A stretch of DNA of 64,000 nucleotides, from contig NZ_PEFE01000001.1 in the NCBI RefSeq assembly GCF_002754315.1, positions 620,001 through 684,000 of the forward strand. Direction: 5' to 3'. Source of the stretch: Flavobacterium sp. 11 (GTDB lineage: Bacteria; Bacteroidota; Bacteroidia; Flavobacteriales; Flavobacteriaceae). The notes beneath the pieces were generated by a model. That model worked only from the letters and a program-made list of their open reading frames with translations, had not been told where the DNA came from and made no database searches. A program made the translations under genes and the position numbers. Of the stretch, positions 8,983 to 16,700 are shown piece by piece (position 1 is the stretch's first letter; every line of letters starts with the position of its first letter).

Positions 8983-9072
8983 AATGCCCTAGCCCAGATG
9001 GAAACGGCATCCTTTTTCTTTTTTCCTTTAAAAAAGAAAAAGATACAGTGAACAGCTGGAAGCAGCTCCAGA
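8983..9072 (+). repeat. Dispersed structured repeat, copy 1
   Basis: Begins AATGCCCTAGCCC, contains GGCATCC, a 13-bp perfect hairpin (arms 9012-9024 and 9030-9042, loop of 5) and ends with ATACAG, GAACAGC, GGAAGCAGCTCC blocks. The same block order recurs at 13643-13730 (minus) and 49445-49547 (plus). It lies between convergent genes. Confidence 0.8.
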
Positions 9073-9076
9073 AAAA

Positions 9077-9553
9077 CTACTCTACTTTTAGAATAACCGG
9101 AAGTATAAATTGGGTTTTTACGGGAATTCCGCGTTTTATGGCGGGGTTAATTTTTGGGAAATCAACCAAACGTGCTTTAAGAATACTGTCAATTTTGATT
9201 TTGTCGTAGGCAACCGAATCTTTTGGAAATTGAGGCTCGAATTGGATGGTCGCATTTGGAAAAACAGTAACCTTTACTTCAATCGTATCCAGTTCAGGAT
9301 AGAGAATCGAGAGGGTGTCAACGCTCAATTTCTCTTGAATCAGCAACGTTAAAACTTCAAAAAAACACTGTTGACGCTGTTTTTTATCTTCTATTTTTTC
9401 GCAATCCACTACCGATGGGTATTCATCGACTTCTTTCCAGTTGATTGATTTCAGTTCCTTTTGCAACAATTCCTTTTCCGATGGAATTTGCTTGTCAAAG
9501 TATTGACAGGAATTAAAAAATATAAATACTAAAAAGAGGTAATACTGCTTCAA
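9077..9553 (-). CDS. Putative lipoprotein with TonB-C-like C-terminus
   Basis: Exported protein with no firm family. Starting at the TTG at 9553 gives MKQYYLFLVFIFFNSC, a textbook lipoprotein signal with the lipid-accepting Cys at residue 16; the longer frame to another TTG at 9595 would add 14 residues and spoil the signal. The mature part is about 140 residues. Its end (VDFPKINPAIKRGIPVKTQF and a final ILPVILKVE strand) resembles the C-terminal domain of TonB-like proteins, a tentative reading. It follows the next gene directly and is probably co-transcribed with it. Confidence 0.6.
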   Translation of the reverse strand: MKQYYLFLVFIFFNSCQYFDKQIPSEKELLQKELKSINWKEVDEYPSVVDCEKIEDKKQRQQCFFEVLTLLIQEKLSVDTLSILYPELDTIEVKVTVFPNATIQFEPQFPKDSVAYDKIKIDSILKARLVDFPKINPAIKRGIPVKTQFILPVILKVE

Positions 9554-9595
9554 GGTTTTGTTTTTGAATTGGACTAATATTCTATAAAAATACAA

Positions 9596-9985
9596 TTATT
9601 TTTTTGGAGAGGCTTTCGAAAGCAAATAATCTTCATAGTTTTCAGCAAACCATTTCTTTTTGTTTTCGGCGGCGACTTCTTTTTGATCCGGATACAAAGC
9701 TGCCAATCTATCTGAAAAAATAGCAATCTGAATCGTATATTTATAAAATTCCTCTTTTGTCAATACTAAATTTGGATTTGATTTTTTATCGGAAAACTCA
9801 AAAAAAAGTCTGTCAAACTCTTTCATCGAAAAATTTAATACTTTTACTCTATTCTCGTTGTAAATAGCCTCCTTTAAAATCATATCGTTGCTTTTTACAA
9901 TTTTTTCCTGAGCATTTACGGCACAAAAAGAAAAAGTAAAAAAGAAGATAATCGAAAATGAAACTATTAATTTAATATCTTTCAT
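9596..9985 (-). CDS. Small exported protein of unknown function
   Basis: 129-residue protein with a clear Sec signal (MKDIKLIVSFSIIFFFTFSF, cleavage probably after VNAQ). The mature part is mainly helical and charged, with no cysteine and no recognised motif. It is the first gene of a two-gene unit with the putative lipoprotein downstream. I do not recognise the family. Confidence 0.65.
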   Translation of the reverse strand: MKDIKLIVSFSIIFFFTFSFCAVNAQEKIVKSNDMILKEAIYNENRVKVLNFSMKEFDRLFFEFSDKKSNPNLVLTKEEFYKYTIQIAIFSDRLAALYPDQKEVAAENKKKWFAENYEDYLLSKASPKK

Positions 9986-10036
9986 AAGCTGGTTAGGTGT
10001 TGCTTTTGTGTTTTCAAAATTACTAAAAATAAATTT

Positions 10037-10537
10037 ATGGATGTACTGCTTTTGGTTCTTGGTTTCATGTGTGTTATTTTGGGCATTTTTGGTAGTTTTT
10101 TACCCGTTTTACCCGGACCCAGCATCAGTTGGGTTGGGTTGGCATTACTTTATTTTACGAATGCTGTTCCGGCAAATTATTGGATTTTAGGAATTGCATT
10201 GTTAGTCACTGTTATCATATCGGTTTTAGATTACGTGATTCCGGCTAAAGGAACCAAGAGATTTGGCGGAAGCTCTTATGGCGTCTGGGGAACTAACCTC
10301 GGTCTGATTATTGGAATCCTTGCTCCTATCCCTTTTGGGTTCATTATCGGTCCTTTTGTTGGCGCGCTAATAGGAGAACTTATTTATGATTTTAAAGACC
10401 ACAATCGGGCTTTGAAAGCAGCCGCAGGTTCCTTTATAGGTTTTCTGGCTTCCAGCTTTATGAAATTTGTGGTTTGCGTAATGTATTTAGGATTGTTTGT
10501 ATGGACTGTTTGGCACTATAAATCGGAATTGTTCTAA
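10037..10537 (+). CDS. DUF456 family membrane protein
   Basis: 166-residue membrane protein of the DUF456 family. Four to five hydrophobic segments are seen, with the family pattern GSFLPVLPGP near residue 22, the polar turn VIPAKGTKRFGGSSYG and a glycine-rich helix GFIIGPFVGALIGEL. Function unknown. The ATG at 10037 fits the first hydrophobic helix directly. It is divergent from the exported-protein gene at 9985 and is followed by the tRNA-Asp/GIY-YIG cluster. Confidence 0.85.
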   Translation: MDVLLLVLGFMCVILGIFGSFLPVLPGPSISWVGLALLYFTNAVPANYWILGIALLVTVIISVLDYVIPAKGTKRFGGSSYGVWGTNLGLIIGILAPIPFGFIIGPFVGALIGELIYDFKDHNRALKAAAGSFIGFLASSFMKFVVCVMYLGLFVWTVWHYKSELF

Positions 10538-10570
10538 TGTACCATTAGTTTTAAGAATTCTTTTTAAAAG

Positions 10571-10602
10571 AAAAAGCTTTTCAGTTATGAAAAGCTTCTT
10601 AT
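10571..10602 (-). terminator. Terminator after tRNA fragment 1
   Basis: Hairpin with arms AAGCTTTTC and GAAAAGCTT and an A-rich left side that becomes a T-run on the minus strand. It ends the last module of the tRNA/GIY-YIG cluster. Confidence 0.7.
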
Positions 10603-10604
10603 TA

Positions 10605-10688
10605 CTGGTCTCGTTTTTAGAACGAGAGGACTCGAACCCGTCTCGTCCCAAAAGACGAGATGACAGGCATGCGTTCTATTCAACTTGA
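10605..10688 (-). pseudogene. tRNA-Asp-derived 3' fragment, module 1
   Basis: On the minus strand it carries the tRNA-Asp D-arm remnant, anticodon-arm 5' half CATGCCTGTCA and T-loop GGGTTCGAGTCC. The 3' side of the anticodon stem is replaced by a 7-bp hairpin (TCTCGTC/GACGAGA), and a second 7-bp hairpin (TCTCGTT/AACGAGA) sits where the acceptor should be. The 5' acceptor half is absent because the GIY-YIG gene takes its place. Confidence 0.75.
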
Positions 10689-10924
10689 AAACTCGTTAAT
10701 AATCTTTCTATCGAAGCAACATTAAGCTTTTTCAATCGTAATTCTTCTTTTAATACTTCTGTTTTAGTTTCAAATTCTTTGAAATACACCAAAACCCATG
10801 GACTTTTTCCAGAAGTGTATCGGCTTAAATCATTATTGTGTTCAAAAATACGCTTACCAAGATCTTGTGTAAATCCTTTGTAAAATAATCCTTGATGATT
10901 TTTTATGATGTAAACAAAACACAT
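10676..10924 (-). CDS. GIY-YIG nuclease family protein, copy 1
   Basis: 82-residue single-domain protein of the GIY-YIG (UPF0213/YhbQ-like) family. The motif appears as VYI (residues 4-6) and YKG (15-17), with Arg and His in GKRIFEHN and a Glu-rich helix after. It differs from copy 2 at only three residues by my comparison. The stop codon and the last codons lie inside the D-arm of a truncated tRNA-Asp, so the reading frame runs into tRNA-derived DNA. Whether it still cuts DNA is unknown. Confidence 0.88.
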   Translation of the reverse strand: MCFVYIIKNHQGLFYKGFTQDLGKRIFEHNNDLSRYTSGKSPWVLVYFKEFETKTEVLKEELRLKKLNVASIERLLTSFQVE

Positions 10925-10952
10925 ATCGATTGCTATTTGAATTTTACAAAAA

Positions 10953-10985
10953 CAAAAAAAGCTTTTCTATTACGAAAAGCTTTTT
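10953..10985 (-). terminator. Terminator after tRNA fragment 2
   Basis: Stem AAAAAGCTTTTC with its complement around the loop TATTAC, followed on the minus strand by a T-run. Nearly the same hairpin follows tRNA-Asp 1 at 11340-11371. Confidence 0.75.
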
Positions 10986-10989
10986 GTTA

Positions 10990-11073
10990 CTGGTCTCGTT
11001 TTTAGAACGAGAGGACTCGAACCCGTCTCGTCCCAAAAGACGAGATGACAGGCATGCGTTCTATTCAACTTGA
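10990..11073 (-). pseudogene. tRNA-Asp-derived 3' fragment, module 2
   Basis: Practically the same as the fragment at 10605-10688, displaced by 385 bp, with the same two hairpins in place of the anticodon-stem 3' half and the acceptor. It overlaps the 3' end of GIY-YIG copy 2. Confidence 0.75.
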
Positions 11074-11309
11074 AAACTCGTTAATAATCTTTCTATCGAA
11101 GCAACATTAAGCTTTTTCAATCGCAATTCTTCTTTTAATGCTTCTGTTTTTGTTTCAAATTCTTTGAAATAAACCAAAACCCACGGACTTTTTCCAGAAG
11201 TGTATCGGCTTAAATCATTATTGTGTTCTAAAATACGCTTACCAAGATCTTGTGTAAATCCTTTGTAAAATAATCCTTGATGATTTTTTATGATGTAAAC
11301 AAAATACAT
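11061..11309 (-). CDS. GIY-YIG nuclease family protein, copy 2
   Basis: 82-residue GIY-YIG protein, a tandem duplicate of the gene at 10676-10924 with a 385-bp period that includes the tRNA fragment and terminator. It has the same VYI/YKG motif spacing and the same ending inside a tRNA D-arm. Differences from copy 1 are Tyr2 for Cys, Leu for Phe after GKRI, and Ala for Val in KTEALKEEL. It sits directly downstream (minus strand) of intact tRNA-Asp 1 and its terminator. Confidence 0.88.
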   Translation of the reverse strand: MYFVYIIKNHQGLFYKGFTQDLGKRILEHNNDLSRYTSGKSPWVLVYFKEFETKTEALKEELRLKKLNVASIERLLTSFQVE

Positions 11310-11339
11310 ATCGATTGCTATTTGAATTTTACAAAAACA

Positions 11340-11371
11340 AAAAAAGCTTTTCTATTACGAAAAGCTTTTTT
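11340..11371 (-). terminator. Terminator of tRNA-Asp 1
   Basis: AAAAAAGCTTTTCG hairpin with a minus-strand T-run, 6 bp past the encoded CCA end of tRNA-Asp 1. Confidence 0.8.
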
Positions 11372-11376
11372 ATTAC

Positions 11377-11453
11377 TGGCGGTCTGGACGGGACTCGAAC
11401 CCGCGACCCCATGCGTGACAGGCATGTATTCTAACCAACTGAACTACCAAACC
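11377..11453 (-). tRNA. tRNA-Asp (GTC), copy 1, CCA encoded
   Basis: A full cloverleaf can be folded by hand. The acceptor GGTTTGG pairs with CCAGACC (one G-T), discriminator G, and the CCA is encoded. The anticodon stem CATGC/GCATG holds the loop CTGTCAC with GTC at 34-36. The T arm GCGGG-TTCGAGT-CCCGT is perfect. A terminator follows. The spacer on its 5' side is shared with the two degenerate copies upstream. Confidence 0.96.
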
Positions 11454-11490
11454 AGTATTTTAATCTATAACATTCTAATTCTTAAACACA

Positions 11491-11565
11491 GTTCTTGAAT
11501 CGAACCCGTCTCGTCCTAAAGACGAGATGACAGGCATGTATTCTAACCAACTGAACTACCAAACC
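11491..11565 (-). pseudogene. tRNA-Asp-like sequence with inserted hairpin, A
   Basis: The 5' half (acceptor GGTTTGG, D arm, anticodon-arm 5' half with GTC) is identical to the intact gene. The 3' anticodon strand, variable loop and T stem are replaced by a 7-bp hairpin TCTCGTC/GACGAGA, and the 3' acceptor strand pairs at only about five of seven positions. No cloverleaf forms. It is offset 112 bp from tRNA-Asp 1. Confidence 0.75.
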
Positions 11566-11602
11566 AGTATTTTAATCTATACCATTCTAATTCTTAAACA
11601 CA

Positions 11603-11678
11603 GTTCTTGAATCGAACCCGTCTCGTCCCAAAAGACGAGATGACAGGCATGTATTCTAACCAACTGAACTACCAAACC
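11603..11678 (-). pseudogene. tRNA-Asp-like sequence with inserted hairpin, B
   Basis: Almost identical to copy A including the 47-bp spacer, displaced by 113 bp. It has one more base in the hairpin loop (TCTCGTC-TTTTGG-GACGAGA). The intact tRNA-Asp 1, A and B form a tandem array of near-equal units. Confidence 0.75.
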
Positions 11679-11694
11679 AGCTTCATTTTAAATC

Positions 11695-11726
11695 AAAAAA
11701 GCTATCCACAAAAGTGGAAAGCTTTT
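11695..11726 (-). terminator. Terminator-like hairpin
   Basis: Minus strand AAAAGCTTTCCAC-TTTT-GTGGATAGCTTTTTT forms a 13-bp stem with one mismatch and a T-run. It lies between the degenerate array and the region 11727-11802. Confidence 0.7.
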
Positions 11727-11802
11727 CATTGGTCTAACTACTAAACCCGCTACGAGTTACAAATTCGTAGCAAACAACACAACTAACTTTAGATACTTTA
11801 TA
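11727..11802. other. Degenerate hairpin segment, possible tRNA remnant
   Basis: Contains GGTCT, AACTAC and CCC blocks spaced as in the flanking tRNA remnants, followed by a 7-bp hairpin GCTACGA/TCGTAGC (11749-11755 with 11765-11771). It may be a further, strongly eroded tRNA-like unit; the evidence is weak. Confidence 0.35.
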
Positions 11803-11840
11803 GGGGCAAAAAAGCCTTTCTGTTACGAAAGGCTTTCCCC
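11803..11840 (-). terminator. Terminator of tRNA-Asp 2
   Basis: Perfect 10-bp stem AAAGCCTTTC/GAAAGGCTTT (11811-11820 with 11827-11836), extended by GGGG/CCCC outside, with a T-run on the minus strand directly after tRNA-Asp 2. Confidence 0.85.
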
Positions 11841-11847
11841 AATATTG

Positions 11848-11921
11848 CGGTCTGGACGGGACTCGAACCCGCGACCCCATGCGTGACAGGCATGTATTCT
11901 AACCAACTGAACTACCAAACC
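11848..11921 (-). tRNA. tRNA-Asp (GTC), copy 2
   Basis: 74-nt cloverleaf with the same sequence as copy 1 through the discriminator G, but followed by CAA, so CCA is not encoded here. Acceptor, D, anticodon (GTC) and T arms all pair. It has its own consensus promoter at 11940-11969 and a strong terminator at 11803-11840, so it is likely the main expressed copy. Confidence 0.96.
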
Positions 11922-11939
11922 TCTGCGTTATTGCGGTGG

Positions 11940-11969
11940 CAAAGATACAATAGATTTCCGTTTACACAA
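11940..11969 (-). promoter_or_regulatory. Bacteroidota-type promoter of tRNA-Asp 2
   Basis: Minus strand shows TTG (11967-11969), 19 bases, then TATCTTTG (11940-11947), an exact match to the TTG-N17-23-TAnnTTTG consensus known for Flavobacterium and Bacteroides. The -7 box ends 19 bp before the tRNA 5' end. Confidence 0.85.
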
Positions 11970-12007
11970 GCGTTTTTTGAAAAAATAATTGATAAATTTT
12001 AACCTTA

Positions 12008-12934
12008 TTATCCAAAGTTTTGTTTTTCAACCAAGTATGTCATTAAAATTTTTTCAAAACTTTCTCCAACACTTACCGGAATGTACTTTATTCGGTTTTG
12101 TGAGCAGGTCAAAGCGAGTTTCTTAAAGTAACTTTCTGTCTGTTTTTCGTATTCTTCTTTGACATTATCCGCAAAAACTGCTACTTCTTCTCCTGTTTCT
12201 ACATCAATAAACTTCCTTGGAGCATTATCAAAGTCAAAATTTAACTCTGTTTTGTTATCGACAACGTGAAACAAGACCACTTTATGCTTGTTGTGTTTCA
12301 AATGCTGCAAGGCATTAAACAGCGCTTCCTCATTTCCGGACTGAAACATATCCGTAAACAAGACAATCATCGAACGACGGTGAATCTTCTCGGCTATTTG
12401 ATGTAAAAATGTAATTGTATCAGTACTTTTTTTAGTCGCAGGTTTCTCTAAAAGCCCTTCAAGTGTATTTAAGATCATTCTATGATGGCGATCACTGCCT
12501 TTTTCAGGAGCATAGTACTCATATGTATCCGAAAACACACTTAGTCCCACAGCATCGCGTTGCTTCTTTAAAAGATTCATTAAAACCGCCGAGGCCAAAA
12601 CAGAAAAGCCAATCTTATTCTCAAAAAATTGCTGACCGCCTTTTAGTTTCGGATAATGCATTGAAGAGGAATTATCGATAATAAGATGACACCGCAAATT
12701 AGTTTCTTCCTCAAATCGTTTGGTGTATAAACGATCCGTTTTGGCAAACAATTTCCAATCAATGTGCTTGGTACTTTCGCCAACATTATAGACTTTATGC
12801 TCAGCAAATTCTGCCGAAAATCCATGAAACGGACTTTTATGCATTCCTGAAATAAAACCTTCCACAACCTGATTGGCCAGCAATTCAAGATGCTGAAAAC
12901 TGGAAATTTTCTCTATTTGCGATTCGATTTTCAT
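12008..12934 (-). CDS. DUF58 domain protein (MoxR-associated vWA-like)
   Basis: 308-residue soluble protein of the DUF58 family. The conserved DUF58 core appears as VGESTKHIDWKLFAKTDRLY, followed by a vWA-like MIDAS segment LIIDNSSSMHY (DxSxS) and a second acidic strand VLFTDMFQSG. Family members usually work beside a MoxR AAA ATPase in envelope or aerotolerance functions; no moxR gene is next to it in this window. It reads on the minus strand, divergently placed beyond the tRNA promoter. Confidence 0.88.
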   Translation of the reverse strand: MKIESQIEKISSFQHLELLANQVVEGFISGMHKSPFHGFSAEFAEHKVYNVGESTKHIDWKLFAKTDRLYTKRFEEETNLRCHLIIDNSSSMHYPKLKGGQQFFENKIGFSVLASAVLMNLLKKQRDAVGLSVFSDTYEYYAPEKGSDRHHRMILNTLEGLLEKPATKKSTDTITFLHQIAEKIHRRSMIVLFTDMFQSGNEEALFNALQHLKHNKHKVVLFHVVDNKTELNFDFDNAPRKFIDVETGEEVAVFADNVKEEYEKQTESYFKKLALTCSQNRIKYIPVSVGESFEKILMTYLVEKQNFG

Positions 12935-13086
12935 ATTCCAAATATATTAAAAGATTGAACGATTTAAAAATTTAAAGATTGAAAAGAAAATATAACCACC
13001 TTTGATTCTCTGATTTCAAAATCTTTTTTTAATCTGTTAATCTGCATTGTTTTTTATATGCCTGATTGAAACGCTGTAAATCCCAC

Positions 13087-13121
13087 AAAAAAAGGCTTGA
13101 CTTTCGCCAAACCTTTTTTTT
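13087..13121. terminator. Terminator of trxA
   Basis: Thirteen-base arms AAAAAAAGGCTTG and CAAACCTTTTTTT with one mismatch. T-runs occur on both strands; it lies downstream of trxA (minus). Confidence 0.75.
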
Positions 13122-13159
13122 GAATCTTTTCAGATTCTATATAAATCATAATCTACCGA

Positions 13160-13477
13160 TTACAACAAAGCGTCTAAACTATCAGCGTAAGTTTGTTTAG
13201 GAGCAACTCCTACTTGTTTCCCTACTACTTCTCCGTTATGAAAAACCAATACTGTTGGAATATTTCTCACTCCGTATTTTGCAGCAAATTCTTGGTTTGC
13301 ATCAACGTCTACTTTACCTACGACTACTTTACCATCGTATTCAGCACTTAATTCGTCAATGATTGGCCCTACCATTCTACAAGGTCCACACCATGCTGCC
13401 CAAAAATCCACCATTACCGGTTTGTCTGATTTCAAAACTACTTCTTCAAAAGTAGCATCTGTTATTGCTAATGCCAT
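13160..13477 (-). CDS. trxA: Thioredoxin
   Basis: 105-residue thioredoxin, the general cytoplasmic disulfide reductant. The active site is WCGPCR in the usual context VDFWAAWCGPCRMVGP (about residues 24-39), with the conserved cis-proline as NIPTVLVF and the buried Asp. No signal peptide, full length. It is a single-gene unit with a downstream terminator and a probable -7 box (rc TAAATTTG at 13532-13539). Confidence 0.97.
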   Translation of the reverse strand: MALAITDATFEEVVLKSDKPVMVDFWAAWCGPCRMVGPIIDELSAEYDGKVVVGKVDVDANQEFAAKYGVRNIPTVLVFHNGEVVGKQVGVAPKQTYADSLDALL

Positions 13478-13531
13478 ATTTATTTTTATTTAAGTTTATC
13501 GTTTGAATATTTTAAGTCTCAAACTCGGATA

Positions 13532-13559
13532 CAAATTTAGAAATTAAAAACTAATCAAA
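13532..13559 (-). promoter_or_regulatory. Possible trxA promoter
   Basis: Minus-strand TTTG (13556-13559), 16 bases, then TAAATTTG (13532-13539). The spacing is one base below the usual range, so this is a moderate match. Confidence 0.45.
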
Positions 13560-13642
13560 CGCCATTCATAAATTAGTTTTGACTATTAATATATCGTCAA
13601 TTCTTATCACTCCATTTCAACCCATTTAGGATTGCAATAATC

Positions 13643-13730
13643 AGGAGCTACTTCCCGCTGTACGCTGTATCTTTCCTTGTCTAAAGAAAACAAGGAAAGG
13701 ATGCCGCTTCCATCAGGGCTAAGGCATTCT
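13643..13730 (-). repeat. Dispersed structured repeat, copy 2
   Basis: Read on the minus strand it shows AATGCCTTAGCCCTGATGG, GGCATCC, a 10-bp hairpin (CTTTCCTTGT/ACAAGGAAAG), GATACAG and the GGAAGTAGCTCC tail. It is adjacent to the dnaE stop codon. Confidence 0.8.
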
Positions 13731-13733
13731 GCT

Positions 13734-16700
13734 CTAATTCAACTTAAAGTTAATCTGCATTTTTTCCAGTTCCACTAACAATTCATTCGAAATCTTGATT
13801 TTTAGTTTTCTGCTGGCCATGGTTAGTTTGGTCACCACTTTTATTTCTTCGACTTCTTCTACTTTTTCTTCAGTACTTGTTTCCGGAATTTCGAGAGTTT
13901 CCATTTCAGAATCTTCATTTTCATCGACAAAAGCTACTTCTTCATTTTCTATCTCAACAGGAGCAACAGCAACGAGTTTTTTTGTTTTCTCTAACTCCAT
14001 GATTTCAAAAGTCACTGTATTATCTCCTTTATTATCCTGAAAAAGATGGCTTAATCTATGAATAAAATCAGCTTCCAAATCTGCAATATTCAAAAGCACA
14101 ACTAATTTTCTAGCAAAGGTTTCTAACACATCCTGCAATTGTTTTACTTCTACAAATTGCAATCTTGGCTCCCCTTTTTTACCGGTATCACGGTCAGTCC
14201 AGCCTTCTTTTACCAACACTTTCATAAACGTAAAATTATTTTGAATAAAGAAATGACGAAACTTTAGATACTCCTCCCCAAAAATTCTAAACTCATAACT
14301 TTCGTCATAACCCTCCAGAGTAAACATACCCCAGCCTTTTCCATTTTTAGCTACACGGTGTTGCACATTATTGATAATTCCTCCAAATGCCAGGTTTTTA
14401 CTGACATGCAATTCCATATTTTTAAGTGCTTCCAGCTTGGCATTACAAAAATATTTCATTTCAAATTTGTAATCATCCAGCGGATGTCCCGAGATGTAAA
14501 TTCCAACAACCTCTTTTTCTTTTGCGAGTTTTTCCATTGTGCTCCAATCCTCGCAAGGTGGTACAATAGGTTCTGCAATTTGCACTTCGCTGGTATCTCC
14601 AAACAAACTTACTTGAGAGGAATTTTCATTCTCCTGAAACTTCGATCCATACCGAATCGCTTTTTCATAAAAAGTAATTCCATCACCATCATCATGAAAA
14701 TATTGCGCTCTCGTGGTTCCTAAAAACGAATCAAATCCTCCGGCCAAAGCCAGATTTTCCAATGCTTTTTTATTCGCCGCACGCAAATCAATACGTTTGG
14801 TCAAATCAAAAATCGATTTGTATTTTCCATCTTTTCTGTTTTCAACAATTGTTGCCACAGCTCCGGAACCAACTCCTTTTATCGCTCCCATTCCAAAACG
14901 TACCGCGTAATTATCATTTACGGTAAATTTATAAAACGACTCATTCACATCAGGTCCTAAAACTTGCAGTCCCATTCGCTTACATTCTTCCATAAAAAAC
15001 GAAACCTGCTTGATATCATTCATGTTATTCGAAAGCACCGCAGCCATATATTCCGCAGGATAATTCGCTTTCAAATAGGCCGTTTGGTACGCAATCCAAG
15101 CATAACAAGTCGAGTGCGATTTATTAAATGCATATTCAGCAAAAGCTTTCCAGTCATTCCAAATCTTCTCTAACTTGTCTTTGGCATGACCTTTTGCCAT
15201 CGCTTGCGAAATGAATTTTGGTTCCATTTTAGCCAAAACATCAATCATTTTTTTTCCCATCGCTTTACGCAAAACATCGGCATCCCCTTTCGAGAAATCC
15301 GCCAGTTTCTGGGACAAAAGCATTACCTGCTCTTGGTAAACGGTAATTCCGTAGGTATCTTTCAGCAATTCTTCGCAGTCATCCAAATCATATTCGATTG
15401 GCTCTTCCCCGTTTTTTCGTTTAATAAAACTCGGGATATAGGCAATCGGTCCTGGACGATACAAAGCATTCATGGCAATCAAATCCGGAAATACTGTCGG
15501 CTTCAATTCCTTCATGTATTTCTGCATTCCCGGACTCTCATACTGGAAAATACCTACTGTTTCTCCACGTTGGAAAAGTTCATACGTCTTCAAATCATCA
15601 ATTGGAAATTCATCGGGATTCAGGTCAATTCCTGTTCTATATTTTACTAATTTAACAGTATCTTTTATCAGGGTTAGGGTTTTCAAACCCAAGAAGTCCA
15701 TCTTCAACAAACCGGCACTTTCCACCACCGAGTTATCAAATTGAGTCACATACAAATCCGAATCTTTGGCGGTAGCCACAGGAACAAAATTGGTAATGTC
15801 GCTTGGCGTAATAATCACACCACAAGCGTGAATTCCCGTATTTCTCAGATTTCCTTCCAAAACTTTGGCTTGCTGAATTGTTTCTCCACCCAAATCACCT
15901 TCATTCGCAAGACCTATTAATTCCTTTATTTTATCATATTCTTCGGGACGAACCGCCTTCTTAATCAGATTTTCATCTTCATTCAAAAAGCGCGCTAAAT
16001 TCCACTTGGACGGCATCATTCCCGGAATCAATTTTGCAATTTTATCCGCTTCAAACAATGGTAAATCCAGTACACGAGCAGTATCACGAATCGCTGATTT
16101 TGTTGCCATTTTACCATAGGTGATAATCTGCGCCACCTGTTTCGAACCGTATTTCCGAATCACATAGTCCATTACACTGCTTCGCCCTTCATCATCAAAA
16201 TCGATATCAATATCGGGTAGTGACACACGATCCGGATTCAGGAAACGCTCAAAAAGCAGGTTGTACATCAACGGGTCAATATTGGTTATTTTCAAACAAT
16301 ACGCCACTACCGATCCTGCCGCAGAACCCCTTCCCGGCCCTACAGAAACTCCCATACTTCTCGCCTCGGCAATTAAATCCTGTACAATCAGGAAATAACC
16401 CGGATAACCGGAATTGGATATCGTCAACAATTCAAAATCCAATCGTTCTTGAATTTCTTCGGTAATTACAGGATATCGTCTTCGGGCTCCTTCAAAAGTA
16501 AGATGCCTCAAATACGCATTTTCTCCTCGTACACCACCGTCTTTTTCATCTTCAGGATCATTAAATTCTATTGGGATTTCAAATTTTGGAAGCAATACTT
16601 CACGAGCCAAATCGAAAATTTCAATTTTATCCACAATCTCCGAAAGATTCGAAATCGCTTCCGGTAAATCCGCAAAAAGCTGCTTCATTTCGTCTCCCGA

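Noticed and set aside
11491-11678. Two additional tRNA-Asp genes
   Set aside because: The 5' halves are perfect, but the anticodon stem cannot close and the T stem and acceptor are disrupted, so they are listed as pseudogenes.
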